NCBI RefSeq assembly: GCF_030704535.1
Contig: NC_081811.1
Location: forward strand, 7,234,001-7,298,000
Direction: 5' to 3'
DNA from: Vitis vinifera
Taxonomy: Eukaryota; Streptophyta; Magnoliopsida; Vitales; Vitaceae
DNA length: 64,000 bases
Both the position numbers and the translations under genes were made by a program. This document shows, in pieces, positions 1 to 10,501 of the stretch (position 1 is the first letter of the stretch; each line of letters opens with the position of its first letter). The notes under the pieces are model-generated. The model was not told the DNA's origin. It saw nothing but the letters and a program-made list of their open reading frames with translations, and did no database searches.

Positions 1-2
1 CT

Positions 3-1106
3 TCCACAGCCCAACTGCATTTTCTTCGAAATACAACTCCATATATCTTCAGAAGTTTCTCAGCATCCAACCAGCATTCTTTCACAGTGTCTTACCTCGT
101 AAACTCATGTGGGTTGTCCCCAGAAACTGCTATTTCTGCATCCGGGAAGATACGCTTTGAAAACCCTAAAAACCCAGATTCTGTTCTCGCTCTTCTCAGA
201 AACTCTGGATGTACCAACACCCATATCACCAAAATTGTAACCAAGCTTCCTTCACTGCTTTTGGTCAATCCTGAGAAGACCCTTTTACCCAAACTCGAAT
301 TTTTTCGTTCTATGGACCTTTCTGGTGCTGATCTTGCTAGCATTCTCTCTTCTAGGCCAAGTATCTTGAGGAAGAGCTTAAAAAATGTTCTAATTCCCAA
401 GTATAATTTCCTCAAGAGTCTAAATATCAGTAATGAAGATGCCGTGAAGGTTCTTAAGAGGTCATCCTGGAGTTCTAGTGGAAATCTGGAGAGGACCATA
501 GCTGCCAATATTGCAGTTCTGAGAGAAATTGGAGTTCCCATATCCCACATCTCATTTTTAGTGGCGCGTTATCACTCAATCGGCCAAAGGAGCGATAAAT
601 TCAGTGAAAATGTCAAGACGGTTGTGGAAATGGGATTCAATCCTTTGAAATTTACCTTCCTGAATGCTCTCCAATCATTCTGTCAAATGACTGAATCAAC
701 TCGGCAACAAAAAATGGAGATGTATAGGGGGTGGGGTTGGTCTGAAGATGAGATTCTGTTGGCATTCAGAACTTGTCCACAATGTATGCAATTGTCTGAG
801 AACAAAGTTACAAAGGTGTTGGATTTCCTTGTGAACAAAATGGGTTGGCAGCCTGCAGTTGTTGCTAGGGCGCCAATCGCTCTCTGCCTCAATTTTGAGA
901 AGAGGGTTGTTCCAAGGTGTTCAGTGGTGAAGGTTCTGTTGTTGAAAGGGTTGGTAAAGAAGGATTTAAAGTTAGGTCATTTTCTGAGTGTCACTGAGGG
1001 GGATTTCGTGGATAAGTATGTAATAAAAAATCTGGATGACATTCCTCAGTTATTAGATCTATATCAAGGGAAGGTGAGTTTTATTGAGCTAGAATTTGGA
1101 TCTTAG
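3..1106 (+). CDS. mTERF-family protein, gene 1 of array (5' end outside window)
   Basis: The reading frame is open from base 3, the first in-frame codon, so the true start lies left of the window. The first in-window residues match residues about 23-50 of the complete neighbour at 5570-6742, through the end of its targeting peptide. A GTG at 87 is only an internal Val codon. The protein shows the repeated mTERF helical pattern: NPEKTLLPKLEFF, then LSGADLASILSSRPSIL, then HISFLVARY, then a conserved C-terminal half around LVNKMGWQPAVVARAP. The family binds organellar nucleic acid and acts in mitochondrial or plastid transcription, splicing or translation; the target of this member is unknown. 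It has no intron. The TAG stop (1104-1106) lies inside a SINE target-site duplication. Confidence 0.88.
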   Translation, partial: STAQLHFLRNTTPYIFRSFSASNQHSFTVSYLVNSCGLSPETAISASGKIRFENPKNPDSVLALLRNSGCTNTHITKIVTKLPSLLLVNPEKTLLPKLEFFRSMDLSGADLASILSSRPSILRKSLKNVLIPKYNFLKSLNISNEDAVKVLKRSSWSSSGNLERTIAANIAVLREIGVPISHISFLVARYHSIGQRSDKFSENVKTVVEMGFNPLKFTFLNALQSFCQMTESTRQQKMEMYRGWGWSEDEILLAFRTCPQCMQLSENKVTKVLDFLVNKMGWQPAVVARAPIALCLNFEKRVVPRCSVVKVLLLKGLVKKDLKLGHFLSVTEGDFVDKYVIKNLDDIPQLLDLYQGKVSFIELEFGS

Positions 1107-1108
1107 GA

Positions 1109-1285
1109 AACCTTGAGGGGTAGCTCAGTTGGTCTGGCCTTGGGTTTGCTCCCCAATGGTCACCAGTTCGAGTCCCCTCAGGGCCACTGGAGGTTTACCT
1201 GGTCGTTAACTTCAGGGCCCCGTCGAATTAGTCGAGGTGTGCGTAAGCTAGCCCGGACATCCACGGTTATAAATAAATAAAAAAA
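1109..1285 (+). mobile_element. tRNA-derived SINE with target-site duplication
   Basis: The head resembles a tRNA gene: a pol III A box (TAGCTCAGTTGG, 1121-1132) and a B box (AGTTCGAGTCC, about 1166-1176). A non-tRNA body follows and the element ends in an A-rich tail (about 1271-1285). A 13-bp direct repeat, TTGGATCTTAGGA, flanks it at 1096-1108 and 1286-1298, as expected for LINE-mediated insertion. The left copy contains the stop codon of mTERF gene 1. I do not know the SINE family name. Confidence 0.85.
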
Positions 1286-1298
1286 TTGGATCTTAGGA

Positions 1299-2461
1299 GA
1301 TAGTGATACATGACATGAAATGATTGTAGCATTTCAACTTTGCAGGCCCAAAGTAATTATCATTCTTCCCTAGGTGTTGCTTTATTTCCGGCACATCAGT
1401 CTTTGCATAATTTTGATAATTGTCTTAACCAACTTCTGCTGGTGGTAACATCAAACAATTTCTTCTTTTCGTTTTGTTTATGATGGACAGTACATGCCTT
1501 ACAGCTTCATGGAGATATGTATTCAATGATGAAACAAAAAAGTGGGTATGAAAACCCCAAAAGTTTTGTATGGGTTGTTTCTAAAGTTTGGTTTGCAGAT
1601 GGCCCTGGTATTGAGTATGTATCATCCTTCTTCCCTCCATGGGAAGTGTCCTGTAGGGAACTAAAAGGCGTGTTTCGTTTTGCTTTTGCCAATCAATATA
1701 TGAATTTAGCTGCATTTACTAGTTTTCATTATGTTTGCAGTTAGTGAAATGGTGGTTAAACCAAGTTTCTGTTGGGGGCTATTAAGCAGTTCAAAGCAGA
1801 AGAGCTTCAGAGCATGTTAGCATCCAACTCCCAAGTTATAGATACTCCTCTTTACTTGATGAATTTGCTTGCATGTTGTTCCTACTTCCTCCTACATACT
1901 TGACCAATGCTCGATTTCTTGTTCCTACTTCCTACATACTTGACCAATGCTCTCGATTTCTTGTCCCCTATTTTTCTTTCAGTATATAGAACTACTTGTG
2001 TTATATGGTGAAATTAGTCCATCTCTCTTATGCGGTCTTCCCTCCTTTGTACCTTTGTATTTAAAGATATTACTGATGAGGCCTAATCTTCTCTTGAGAA
2101 ATGTTGAACAAAGGATTTAGTTGCAAGTTTCTTTCTTGCGTTGATGTGAAACCAAAATCTTCAATGCAAGAAAAGGGGGGGGGGGGGTAATTACATAGAG
2201 GAGGATGTGTGGTTTGAATTTTAGAAGGGATTGAGACCAATTTTCTAAACAAAGCCCCACAAGGGGAAGCTAAGCTTCAACAAGGTCAAGTGATTCTAAC
2301 CACCTGCTGCAACCCTTGTCCCAAATGATTCAACATGGTTTCATTTCATTTAGTAGGTCCTTTCTTGCCATCCTATCCTTCATATTTGTATTAATCTTTA
2401 TTTGGAAGATTTCTTTTGTTTATTTCTTTATTTTTCGGTTACAGAACTTAAGGAATGAAGG
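1299..2461. other. Intergenic spacer with short tandem repeat and poly-G run
   Basis: No gene is supported here. A 43-bp unit starting GTTCCTACTTCCT occurs twice in tandem (1878-1920 and 1921-1963) with a small indel. A run of 13 G lies at 2175-2187. Short open frames on both strands show no family features. Confidence 0.6.
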
Positions 2462-2655
2462 TGTGAAGATGAGATTTGGTTGAGAAAGCATCCTGTGAGT
2501 ATGAATATTATTGATAGGGGAATGGATTTCTTTGTGAACAAGATGGCTTGTTAGACACCTTCCATTGCTAATACAATGCTTCTGTTTCTCAGTTTTGGAA
2601 ATAGGATCATCTTTGAGTAGTTGAGTTGTTAAAGTTCTGCTGGGGAAGATGCTTG
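2462..2655 (+). pseudogene. Decayed mTERF fragment (C-terminal half)
   Basis: Translation in the frame around 2469-2660 gives EDEIWLRKHP, then MDFFVNKMA, then a stop, TPSIAN, and later SFGNRIIFE. This aligns in order with SEDEI..AFR..P, LDFLVNKMGWQP..VAR and NFEKRVVPR of the neighbouring genes. At least three in-frame stops interrupt it. The divergence is far greater than between the intact copies, so it is an old relic of the array. Confidence 0.7.
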
Positions 2656-2810
2656 GTGATGAGAGATAATTGTTTAATTGTTGTATTAGTAAAAATGGAT
2701 TTTGGTAGGGGCATTATCCTCCATCATTGCCTGCATCTGCTCATGATTGTAGCATCAAAGTGCTTTTGTTTTCGGTTTACTGGTTTTTTTGGGAGGAGTA
2801 AAGTCAAAGA

Positions 2811-3092
2811 TTATGTTTGGTTTCGGAAAGTACTAAGCAAAGAAAAAAAAATTGTTACAAAAAATTATTTTCATGTTTAGTTTCTTTGTGGAAAATAAGA
2901 AAATAAAAAAAAAAATCAAATATAAATCAAAGTAATTAGAAATGTATATATTTAAAAAAAAATTTGGCATATAAATAATTTATTAAATTTTATATCTATA
3001 TTTTTTTTTTTTTACTTTCCTTTTCCTTTTATTTTTCTTCTTTATTTTCTTTTTGTGGTATTTTTTCTTAACTTTTGTATAACCAAATAAAC
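2811..3092. mobile_element. MITE-like element (family with ATGTTTGGTT ends)
   Basis: An AT-rich segment starts TATGTTTGGTTTCGG and ends near GTATAACCAAATAAAC, giving imperfect inverted ends, with poly-purine then poly-pyrimidine interior. Similar segments occur at about 12066-12335, 29465-29650 and 33522-33830. The superfamily was not determined. Confidence 0.45.
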
Positions 3093-4538
3093 TTTTAAAT
3101 TAATAGGACATTACTATTGAGTCAATGATAACACCCTTGGGTTCATGTAATTTCATACCAAAGAAAATAAAATATAATTTAAATTAATTTAAATTTTATA
3201 TAAAAGAATTATAAATAAATAAAATAAGTTTAAAATGATATATAAAATAATTTATTGACATAAGTGTAATTATAAATTTTATATGTAATTATAAATACAT
3301 TTACTTGAATTTATTTTGGTTATGTGTAATTATAAATACATTTACTTGAATTTATTCCTTTTAAGAGATAAAATGCAATGATAAGAATTAGTTTTTAAAT
3401 AATATAATGTTTTGATTTATTTTTATATTATTTAAAATTTTAACATTCTTGTTTTATGGAAAATGGTGTAAAATAGATTGCTCAAAGCTTATTAAAAAAA
3501 ACTAAAAATTGTTTCCAAAATGAATTTTGATAATTTATTTACTTTTATTTATTTATTTTTTAGGTTTTGGCTGAATACACTAAACCTTCGTATTTTTTAG
3601 GAAGGTGAAGATGAGTGAAAATAATAAATAAAAAAGATATAAAAGATAGAAATTTCAAAAGCACTAGGGTTAGGTAACTCGATATTATGGACATATCGGG
3701 ATATTTGAAAAATATTGATGGATATTTTGATACAAAATATCAATAAAGTAAAAATTAATCAAAACTTATGAAAGTGTTAGGAAAAACACTAAAAAAATTA
3801 TATAAGAAGTAATAATAAACATTTTAAAATTGTTTATCATGAGTTATATATTTTCAACATTTTTCAAATCAAATGCAACCATAGATTTTCAAATTCTATG
3901 TAATTTATTATTAAAAACACAAAAATCAAGAGTTAAATACAAAAAAAATATATAATTTTGTAAATAAAATTATAAATATTTTTAAACAAAAAAATAATTA
4001 CACATATATTATAAAGTAGATAAATTTTCATTTTAGTATTAAATGTTTGGTCTTATCATTGAATACCTCAAATTATATCATTTATATATTAATTTCTTTG
4101 ACATAAACGACTTGAATATATGTATTGTTACTTCTTTTGTTATGTCTTGGTATCCATCAAGATGAGATTTTTTTCATTTAATAGTATCATTGAATTACAT
4201 CAACCTTAATTTCAATACTAAGATGAACTATTATAGTGTAATACGTATAAAGGTCATATGACATTTACTAAAGCCAATTAAGTACTTAATGTTATTTAAA
4301 TATTGAAGGTATACTAAATAAATTTGTATTTCACAAGATATTATTATTGCATATCATGCTTATAACAATTTATTCGTCAAAACAACTTCCACATATATAT
4401 ATTTCATTTATCATCATAATTTCTATTTCATCGGATTTTTTGTTAAAGTTTTCATTGATACATCTATAAAATTCGACTATCAATTTATTCGTAAAAATCA
4501 ATATATTTTATTCTTATGTAAATGTATGATGCATGTAA
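3093..4538. other. AT-rich intergenic DNA
   Basis: No coding potential or recognisable element. A short tandem duplication (unit starting TGTAATTATAAATAC) lies at 3284-3358. Confidence 0.5.
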
Positions 4539-4976
4539 GGATGACAATGAGATGTGTTTTTTGAGTACGTATCTCAACTTGTCTTTAATGAAATAAGTTT
4601 GAAATCTAAATAAATGAGTTATGACGAGTTTGAGATTTTTTTTTAAATCTGAGACAGGTTCAAGATTGGTTCAAGTATTATTATACCCCATTCTATTTTG
4701 CTTTGCCCCACAGGATTATATATAAATTTAATTTAATTTAATTTTAAAATTTTATTTTTAATATATAATAATAATATACTTTTTAATAAAATAAGTTATA
4801 AAAATTATAATATTTTAATTATTTATAAAATATATTTATTTTTATGTAATAAAAAAATTTAATAATTTTTTAAAACAATAAAAAGAAAAGTTAAATTGGA
4901 TGGGTAAAAATTATTTTGAACAAAGGCCAGTGTTGAGATGGGGCAATTTGTCCTCAATCCTACCCGTTGCCATTGG
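4539..4976. mobile_element. Probable non-autonomous DNA transposon
   Basis: The segment begins AAGGATGACAATGAG and ends CCTACCCGTTGCCATTGG, roughly inverted ends. Its interior around 4600-4690 matches, in inverse orientation, the segment at 7945-8150. It resembles hAT-like non-autonomous elements, but no target duplication was defined. Confidence 0.4.
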
Positions 4977-5396
4977 GACGTGTGTAATTATGAGTAATAT
5001 CGGGGGTGTTCATGGAATTTTCAAAAACCCCACGATGAGTAGATTGGGGTTTGGGGGGGGGGGGGGGGGGGGGCGCCACAGGATTATATATAAATTTAAT
5101 TTAATTAAATTTAATTTAATTTAAAATTTTTATTTAATAAAATAAGTTATAAAAATTATAATATTTTAATTATTTATAAAATATATTTATTTTTATGTAA
5201 TAAAAAAATTTAATAATTTTTTAAAACAATAAAAAGAAAAGTTAAATTGGATGGGTAAAAATTATTTTGAACAAAGGCCAGTGTTGAGATGGGGCAATTT
5301 GTCCTCAATCCTACCCGTTGCCATTGGGACATGTGTAATTATGAGTAATATCGGGGGTGTTCATGGAATTTTCAAAAACCCCACGATGAGTAGATT
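4708..5396. repeat. About 330-bp tandem duplication separated by a 21-G run
   Basis: The block from CCACAGGATTATATA (4708) to GATGAGTAGATT (about 5046) recurs at 5076-5396 almost unchanged, apart from an AT-rich indel near its start. The copies are separated by 21 consecutive G (5053-5073). The duplicated block includes the right end of the element at 4539-4976. The right copy lies just upstream of mTERF gene 2. Confidence 0.85.
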
Positions 5397-5569
5397 AGTA
5401 TTGAGAGAAAAAGGGGGGGAAATTTGAGCTTGGAAAAATAGATTTCTCCATAGAAGGTGTTGAAGGGAATTGCAGGAAAAGGATACATTGCTGTAGTGCA
5501 GACGGAATCCGATCAAGGTTTAGAGCTATACAATTCTGAAATTGGTGAGAAACAAAGCTTCCTTTACAA

Positions 5570-6742
5570 ATGTGTATTAATTTTATCTGTAAGAGACTAG
5601 GGTTATTCCCAAAAAGGTGGCAAGTGGTGGCAGATTCCACAGCCCAACTGCATTTTCTTCGAAATCCAACTCCATTTATCATCAGAAGTTTCTCAGCATC
5701 CAACCAGCATTCTTTCACAGTGTCTTACCTCGTAAACTCATGTGGGTTGTCACCAGAAACTGCTATTTCTGCATCCGGGAAGATACACTTTGAAAACCCT
5801 AAAAACCCTGATTCTATTCTCGCTCTTCTCAGAAACTCTGGATGCACCAACACCCATATCACCAAAATTGTAACCAAGCTTCCTTCACTGCTCTTGGTCA
5901 ATCCTGAGAAGACCCTTTTGCCCAAACTCGATTTTTTTGGTTCTATGGGCCTTTCTGGTGCTCGTCTCGCAAGCATTCTCTCTTCTGAGCCAATTGTCTT
6001 GATGAGGAGCTTAGAAAACGCTCTAATTCCCAAGTATAATTTCCTCAAGAGTTTACAGATCAGTAATGAAGATGCCATAAAGATTCTCAAGAGTTCATGC
6101 TGGATTTCTTGTGGAAATCTGGAGAGGATCATAGCTACCAATATAGCAGTTATGAGAGAAATCGGAGTTCCCATATCCCATATCTCAGTTTTAGTGGCAC
6201 GTTATCACACAATCTGCCAAAGAAGTGATAAATTCAGTGAAAATGTCAAGAAGGTTGTGGAAATGGGATTTAATCCTTTGAAATTTGCCTTCGTGAATGC
6301 ACTCCAAGCAGTCTGTCAAACGACTGAATCAACTTGGCAACAAAAAATGGAGATGTATAGGAGGTGGGGTTGGTCTGAAGATGAGATTTTGTCGGCATTC
6401 AGAAATCGTCCACAATGTATGCAATTGTCTGAGAAGAAAGTTACCAAGGTGTTGGATTTCCTTGTGAACAAAATGGGTTGGCGGCCTGCAGTTGTTGCTA
6501 GGGCACCAATCGCTATCTGCCTCAATTTTGAGAAGAGGGTTGCTCCAAGGTGTTCAGTGGTGAAAGTTCTGTCATTGAAAGGGTTGATAAAGAAGGATCT
6601 GAAGTTAGGTACTTTTCTGAATCTCCCTGAGGGGGATTTCCTGGATAAGTATGTAATCAAATATCAGGATGAAATTCCTCAGTTACTAGATGTATATCAA
6701 GGGAAGGTGGGTTTTGTGGAGCTAGGATTTGGATCTTCTTAG
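5570..6742 (+). CDS. mTERF-family protein, gene 2 of array (complete)
   Basis: A single exon encodes 390 residues. The ATG at 5570 opens a basic, acid-poor N-terminus (MCINFICKR...) and the RSFSAS stretch near residue 40 looks like the end of an organelle-targeting presequence. Helical mTERF repeats run from about residue 75 to 370, with LLLVNPEKTLLPKLDFF, LSGARLASILSSEP and VNKMGWRPAVVARAP. It is very close to gene 1 over the shared length, showing recent tandem duplication. The family acts in organellar gene expression by binding nucleic acid; whether this one goes to mitochondria or plastids cannot be told from sequence alone. There are no frameshifts or premature stops. Confidence 0.92.
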   Translation: MCINFICKRLGLFPKRWQVVADSTAQLHFLRNPTPFIIRSFSASNQHSFTVSYLVNSCGLSPETAISASGKIHFENPKNPDSILALLRNSGCTNTHITKIVTKLPSLLLVNPEKTLLPKLDFFGSMGLSGARLASILSSEPIVLMRSLENALIPKYNFLKSLQISNEDAIKILKSSCWISCGNLERIIATNIAVMREIGVPISHISVLVARYHTICQRSDKFSENVKKVVEMGFNPLKFAFVNALQAVCQTTESTWQQKMEMYRRWGWSEDEILSAFRNRPQCMQLSEKKVTKVLDFLVNKMGWRPAVVARAPIAICLNFEKRVAPRCSVVKVLSLKGLIKKDLKLGTFLNLPEGDFLDKYVIKYQDEIPQLLDVYQGKVGFVELGFGSS

Positions 6743-7424
6743 ATAGCGTTGTTCAATTGCTGTATCAACGTCTGCTGAGAAGTACTAGTGAACATGTTCT
6801 TCAACAAACCCTTGTGGATGTAAGAATACAGGCAATTTATTGCTTGCCACCTGCTCATGGCTTGAGATTCCAAGTACTTGATCTCTTACAATTACAATTT
6901 TCCCTGTTTTTTTTCCAGGCATTTCCTAATTGATTTTGCTTTTCTATCTATTCCCTGAAGCCTGCAACTTAATAAGTTGATTTTGATATCCATTCCAGAT
7001 CCCTGGTTCATCTTGGGAAATTGCTGCACCACCAGTTTTAGTTTTCCTCTGTTTATGGAAAATGCAAAACGCTTCCCGCTTTAATTCATTTTCAATTTTC
7101 TCTATCTGTTCCCATGCTTTGTCCAATTATTTTGATAATGAACATTTCTCAAAATTTTCACAGATTTCAGGCTTCTTGTAGCGATGTAACAGCGGAGGAA
7201 AGCTACCTTGATGAACAAATCTGAGTCCGAGTTATCTAATTGTATCATTTTATAGTAAGCAATGATTATATTTATATCACACTCAATACTTCCTTCTTTT
7301 TTCTTTTTCTTTTTCTTTTTTCTACTTTTGAATAGTACATTGGCCTACAAGATTCTAACTCTGACTCAAACTCATCTAAGGAAATTTGGGGTTCTCATGC
7401 ACCTCTGAGATCTCGATGTTTTCA
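6743..7424. other. 3' flank of mTERF gene 2
   Basis: No gene seen. Sequence is T-rich with a pyrimidine run near 7290-7322. Part of it presumably forms the 3' UTR; no poly(A) site can be assigned. Confidence 0.5.
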
Positions 7425-7710
7425 CTTGTGAAGCAGTTTGGGGAAATATTTTAACTATTGACATGTTAACGAAGACGGGGTGGTTGATGGTTAATAGACG
7501 TAGTCTCTACAAAGAGAGAAGAGTAGGAAGGTATCTTGATTTATTGTGAAAGGACAAAGAGGCCGTGGATAAACTTTTAGCAATCTCTGGTGTATTCCAG
7601 TGATTGTGAGAAATTTGCTTCTTGAGCTTATGGTTTTAAGAGATTGAATAAGAAGAGACGGCACATTTTACAGATGGCTCCCCTGTGTTGGATTTGGGAA
7701 ATTTGTCAGT
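7425..7710 (+). mobile_element. Decayed LINE ORF2 3' fragment (zf-RVT region)
   Basis: Conceptual translation gives EAVWGNILTIDMLTK.GWLMVNRRSLYKE. After a frameshift come ILIYCERT, KKRRHILQMAPLCWIW and related words, in the order seen in the C-terminal zf-RVT domain of plant L1-type LINEs (compare the elements at 43740-44810 and 53514-54542). Frameshifts and stops make it inactive. Confidence 0.7.
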
Positions 7711-7944
7711 ACTTGAATTTTTAAACAGTCTTGAACTACGTTTTATAATATTTTATGAAATATTGTTAGTTTTTGTAATATTTGAAAGGTAAAAATTATC
7801 AAAGTATTAGAAAAATAAGAAATGCTTTATAAAATCATTGAAAAACGTAGTCTTAGTTATTGGTAGTGTGGTTTTTGTAGTTGTTTCCTATTTGATTTTT
7901 ATTTTCTTCCTTTGTTTTTGTATATACTTCTAGGATGTGTTCCT

Positions 7945-8150
7945 CATTTAGGATGGCAACGTGCAGGTTCAAGATGGGTCATCCCATCCCATTTATTCAA
8001 ACTATTTCTCATTTTCGTCCTATTAAAAAAACTAAATAGGATGATGTAGAACAAGATAAAACCCGAACCAATCCCGTCTCAGGTTTTTAAAAAAAATCTC
8101 ACTCATTTATATAAATTTCAAACTCGTCCTCACCATCCTTACCCTCATTT
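7945..8150. mobile_element. Probable non-autonomous DNA transposon, inverse relative of 4539-4976
   Basis: The segment starts AGGATGGCAACGTGC and ends CACCATCCTTACC, short inverted ends. Its reverse complement resembles 4539-4700, sharing AATGAGT..GAGATTTTTTTT and TGAGACNGG words. Confidence 0.45.
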
Positions 8151-9164
8151 GGTGCTCTTGATAGATTTATTTTGTATATGCCTAAAAAAAATAAAAAAAT
8201 AAATTATCAATTTCTCTTCGTATCATCTTGTAAACCGGCATCTTAATAAATTATTCATTGTTCTAAAGACTAAAAATTTCCATTTCTATGTTTCTCTTAA
8301 CCTTTTTTCATATTTTTTTTTAATATATGATATCTTTTACGTAGGATTTGAATAATTTATTTACTTATTATTCAATTTCTATACTTGAAAAGATATATCT
8401 GTTAGGGTTCAAAGAATTTTTTCTATAACTTAGAAATTTGAAAAGCTTTCGCCATTGGATTGCATCTAATTGACAAAAGCCTATGTCTTTTCTCCCTTTG
8501 AAAAGATGTGATTGTGTTCTTAAAATCTATAATCGAATCTTTTTCACATTTTCTACTCCTTTGTACGTGTTTATCAAAGATGTCTCATGTATCTTTTGTT
8601 GTAATTGAATATGCAATTTTCTAAAAAATAGGGAGTTTTAATAATTGTCTATAACTTTGTAAATGATTTTCATTCGTTCCTACTTTTATCTTATGATTTC
8701 ATTTAATTAAATTTCATCACATATATTTAACTATCGGCATGAAAATTTTAATGAGTACTAATTTGATAATTTGGTATTTTTACATAAAAATATTTACTAA
8801 TTGTCTTCATTGTTTTTTCCCCGAGTTTTGCTTCATGGATGAATTTATGTTAGATGGGAACAAAATACCTCATCAATAATAATTTTATTCAAAATATCAA
8901 AATATTTAGATTTTCTCTACTATAATCAAAATTATAAATAACAAAAAAACTCAATTTAATCTTTTATAATATTTATAATATAAATTATTCTATATAATAA
9001 TATTTATATTATTTTAAAATTTGTCTTATTTATTATTTAAATTTTGGTATAAATTTATTTGAATTATTATCTTAAAATGTCTCAATGTAAGGAATTCTAT
9101 TCATGGATGTTACATATTTACATTTGGCTTAAATGAATATTACGTTCCACATTTGAATTATTTT
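8151..9164. other. AT-rich intergenic DNA
   Basis: No gene, RNA or recognisable element was found. Confidence 0.5.
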
Positions 9165-9189
9165 TAGAACACAGTATTTTCTCGGTTCT

Positions 9190-9288
9190 ATGATTCTATC
9201 ACCGTTGGGGGAAGAGGCAAAGTTCTGCGATCCGTTTGTTTCTGTAGAAAACAATTTTGGGACAAATTTTCTAGAGGAAAGTTTTTAG
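9190..9288 (+). promoter_or_regulatory. Possible upstream ORF in leader of mTERF gene 3
   Basis: An ATG at 9190 opens a 32-codon frame ending TAG at 9286-9288, 43 bp before the mTERF ATG. Leaders of genes 4 and 5 have related small frames (18519-18626 and 23136-23276). The transcription start is unknown, so it may not be in the mRNA. Confidence 0.3.
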
Positions 9289-9331
9289 GGATGGCCGATA
9301 TTGGTGAGTAATATAAAGCTTGTCCTGAGAA

Positions 9332-10501
9332 ATGTGTAGTATTTTCCTCTGTGGAAGAACAGGGTTACCCCCAAGTTGGAGGCGCATTGGGGGAGCGGCA
9401 ATGACCCAGCTGCATTTTCTGGGGAATATTACTCCATTTGTTATCAGATGTTTCTCGTCGTCCAAACAACATTCTTTTACAGTTTCTTACCTCATGAACT
9501 CATGTGGGTTGTCCCCAGAAACTGCTATTTCTACATCCAAGAAGGTGCAATTTGAAAACCCTGAGAACCCAGACTCTGTTCTTGCCCTTCTCAGAAACCA
9601 TGGATGCACCGATACTCATATCTCGAAAATCGTATCCAAGCATCCTCTACTGCTCTTAGCCAATCCTGAGAAGACCCTTTTGCCCAAACTCCAGTTTCTT
9701 GGTTCTGTAGGCCTCTCCCATGTGGATCTCGCAAAGGTTCTCGCTTCAACCCCAAGTATCTTGCGTATGAGCTTGGAAAAGACTCTAATTCCTACTTATA
9801 ATCTCCTCAAGGGTGTGGTCATCGGTGATGAAAATGCAGTAAAGGCTCTGACGAAGCAGTGCCGGATTTGTTGTGGAAATGTGGAGAAGACCATTGCTCC
9901 TAATGCCACGCTTCTGAGAGAAATTGGAGTTCCCATGGCGCATATCTCATTCTTGGTTACTAATTATCCTACACTGTGCCAAAAAAGGGATAAGTTCAGT
10001 AAAACTGTAAAGAAAGTTATGGAAATGGGTTTTAATCCTCAGAGACTGCTCTTCGTGAATGCACTCCAGGTGATTTGTCAAATGTCTGAATCAACTTGGG
10101 AACAGAAGATAAATGCCTATAAGAGGTGCGGTCTGTCGGAGGATGAGATTGTGTTGGCATTCAGAAATCATCCCATATGTTTCCAATTGTCTGAGAAGAA
10201 AATCATGAGCACCATGGATTATATTGTGAACATGGGTTGGCAGCCTGGAACCATTGCCAGGGTCCCAGCAGTTCTCTTTTTCAATTTGGAGAGGAGGATT
10301 GTTCCCAGATGTTCAGTGGCGAAAGTTCTGTTATTGAAGGGGTTGGTAAAGAAGGATTTGTGTTTAGGCACTTTTCTGAAGCTCACTGAGAGGGCTTTCA
10401 TAGATAGGTTCATCATCAAATATCAGAAGTATGTTCCTCAGTTGTTAGATGTATATCATGGAAAAGTGGGCTTTCAGGAACTTGGCCTTGTATCCCAATG
10501 A
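9332..10501 (+). CDS. mTERF-family protein, gene 3 of array (complete)
   Basis: One exon, 389 residues. The start ATG matches that of genes 2 and 5 in position and context (MCSIFLCGR.. against MCINFICKR..). An Arg-containing presequence with RCFSSSKQ near residue 40 precedes mTERF repeats: LLLANPEKTLLPKLQFL, LSHVDLAKVLASTP, VNMGWQPGTIARVPAV and a conserved C-terminus ending QELGLVSQ. It belongs to the gene 3-5 subgroup, which has SFLV/ATxxx in place of SFLVARYH and lacks one residue (VNMGW for VNKMGW). Expected role: organellar nucleic-acid binding in transcription or RNA processing; precise target unknown. Confidence 0.92.
   Translation: MCSIFLCGRTGLPPSWRRIGGAAMTQLHFLGNITPFVIRCFSSSKQHSFTVSYLMNSCGLSPETAISTSKKVQFENPENPDSVLALLRNHGCTDTHISKIVSKHPLLLLANPEKTLLPKLQFLGSVGLSHVDLAKVLASTPSILRMSLEKTLIPTYNLLKGVVIGDENAVKALTKQCRICCGNVEKTIAPNATLLREIGVPMAHISFLVTNYPTLCQKRDKFSKTVKKVMEMGFNPQRLLFVNALQVICQMSESTWEQKINAYKRCGLSEDEIVLAFRNHPICFQLSEKKIMSTMDYIVNMGWQPGTIARVPAVLFFNLERRIVPRCSVAKVLLLKGLVKKDLCLGTFLKLTERAFIDRFIIKYQKYVPQLLDVYHGKVGFQELGLVSQ

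Noticed and set aside
1117-1190. Functional tRNA gene
   Set aside because: It has A and B boxes but no proper acceptor pairing. It is fused to a SINE body with an A tail and target repeats.
4900-5124. Small + frame running into the poly-G tract
   Set aside because: It lies in duplicated non-coding DNA and includes a Gly run from the G homopolymer.
92-6660. Long minus-strand frames opposite mTERF genes 1 and 2 (for example 92-550, 5725-6174 and 6316-6660)
   Set aside because: They mirror the coding strand in every paralogue and show no independent family features; shadows of the mTERF genes.
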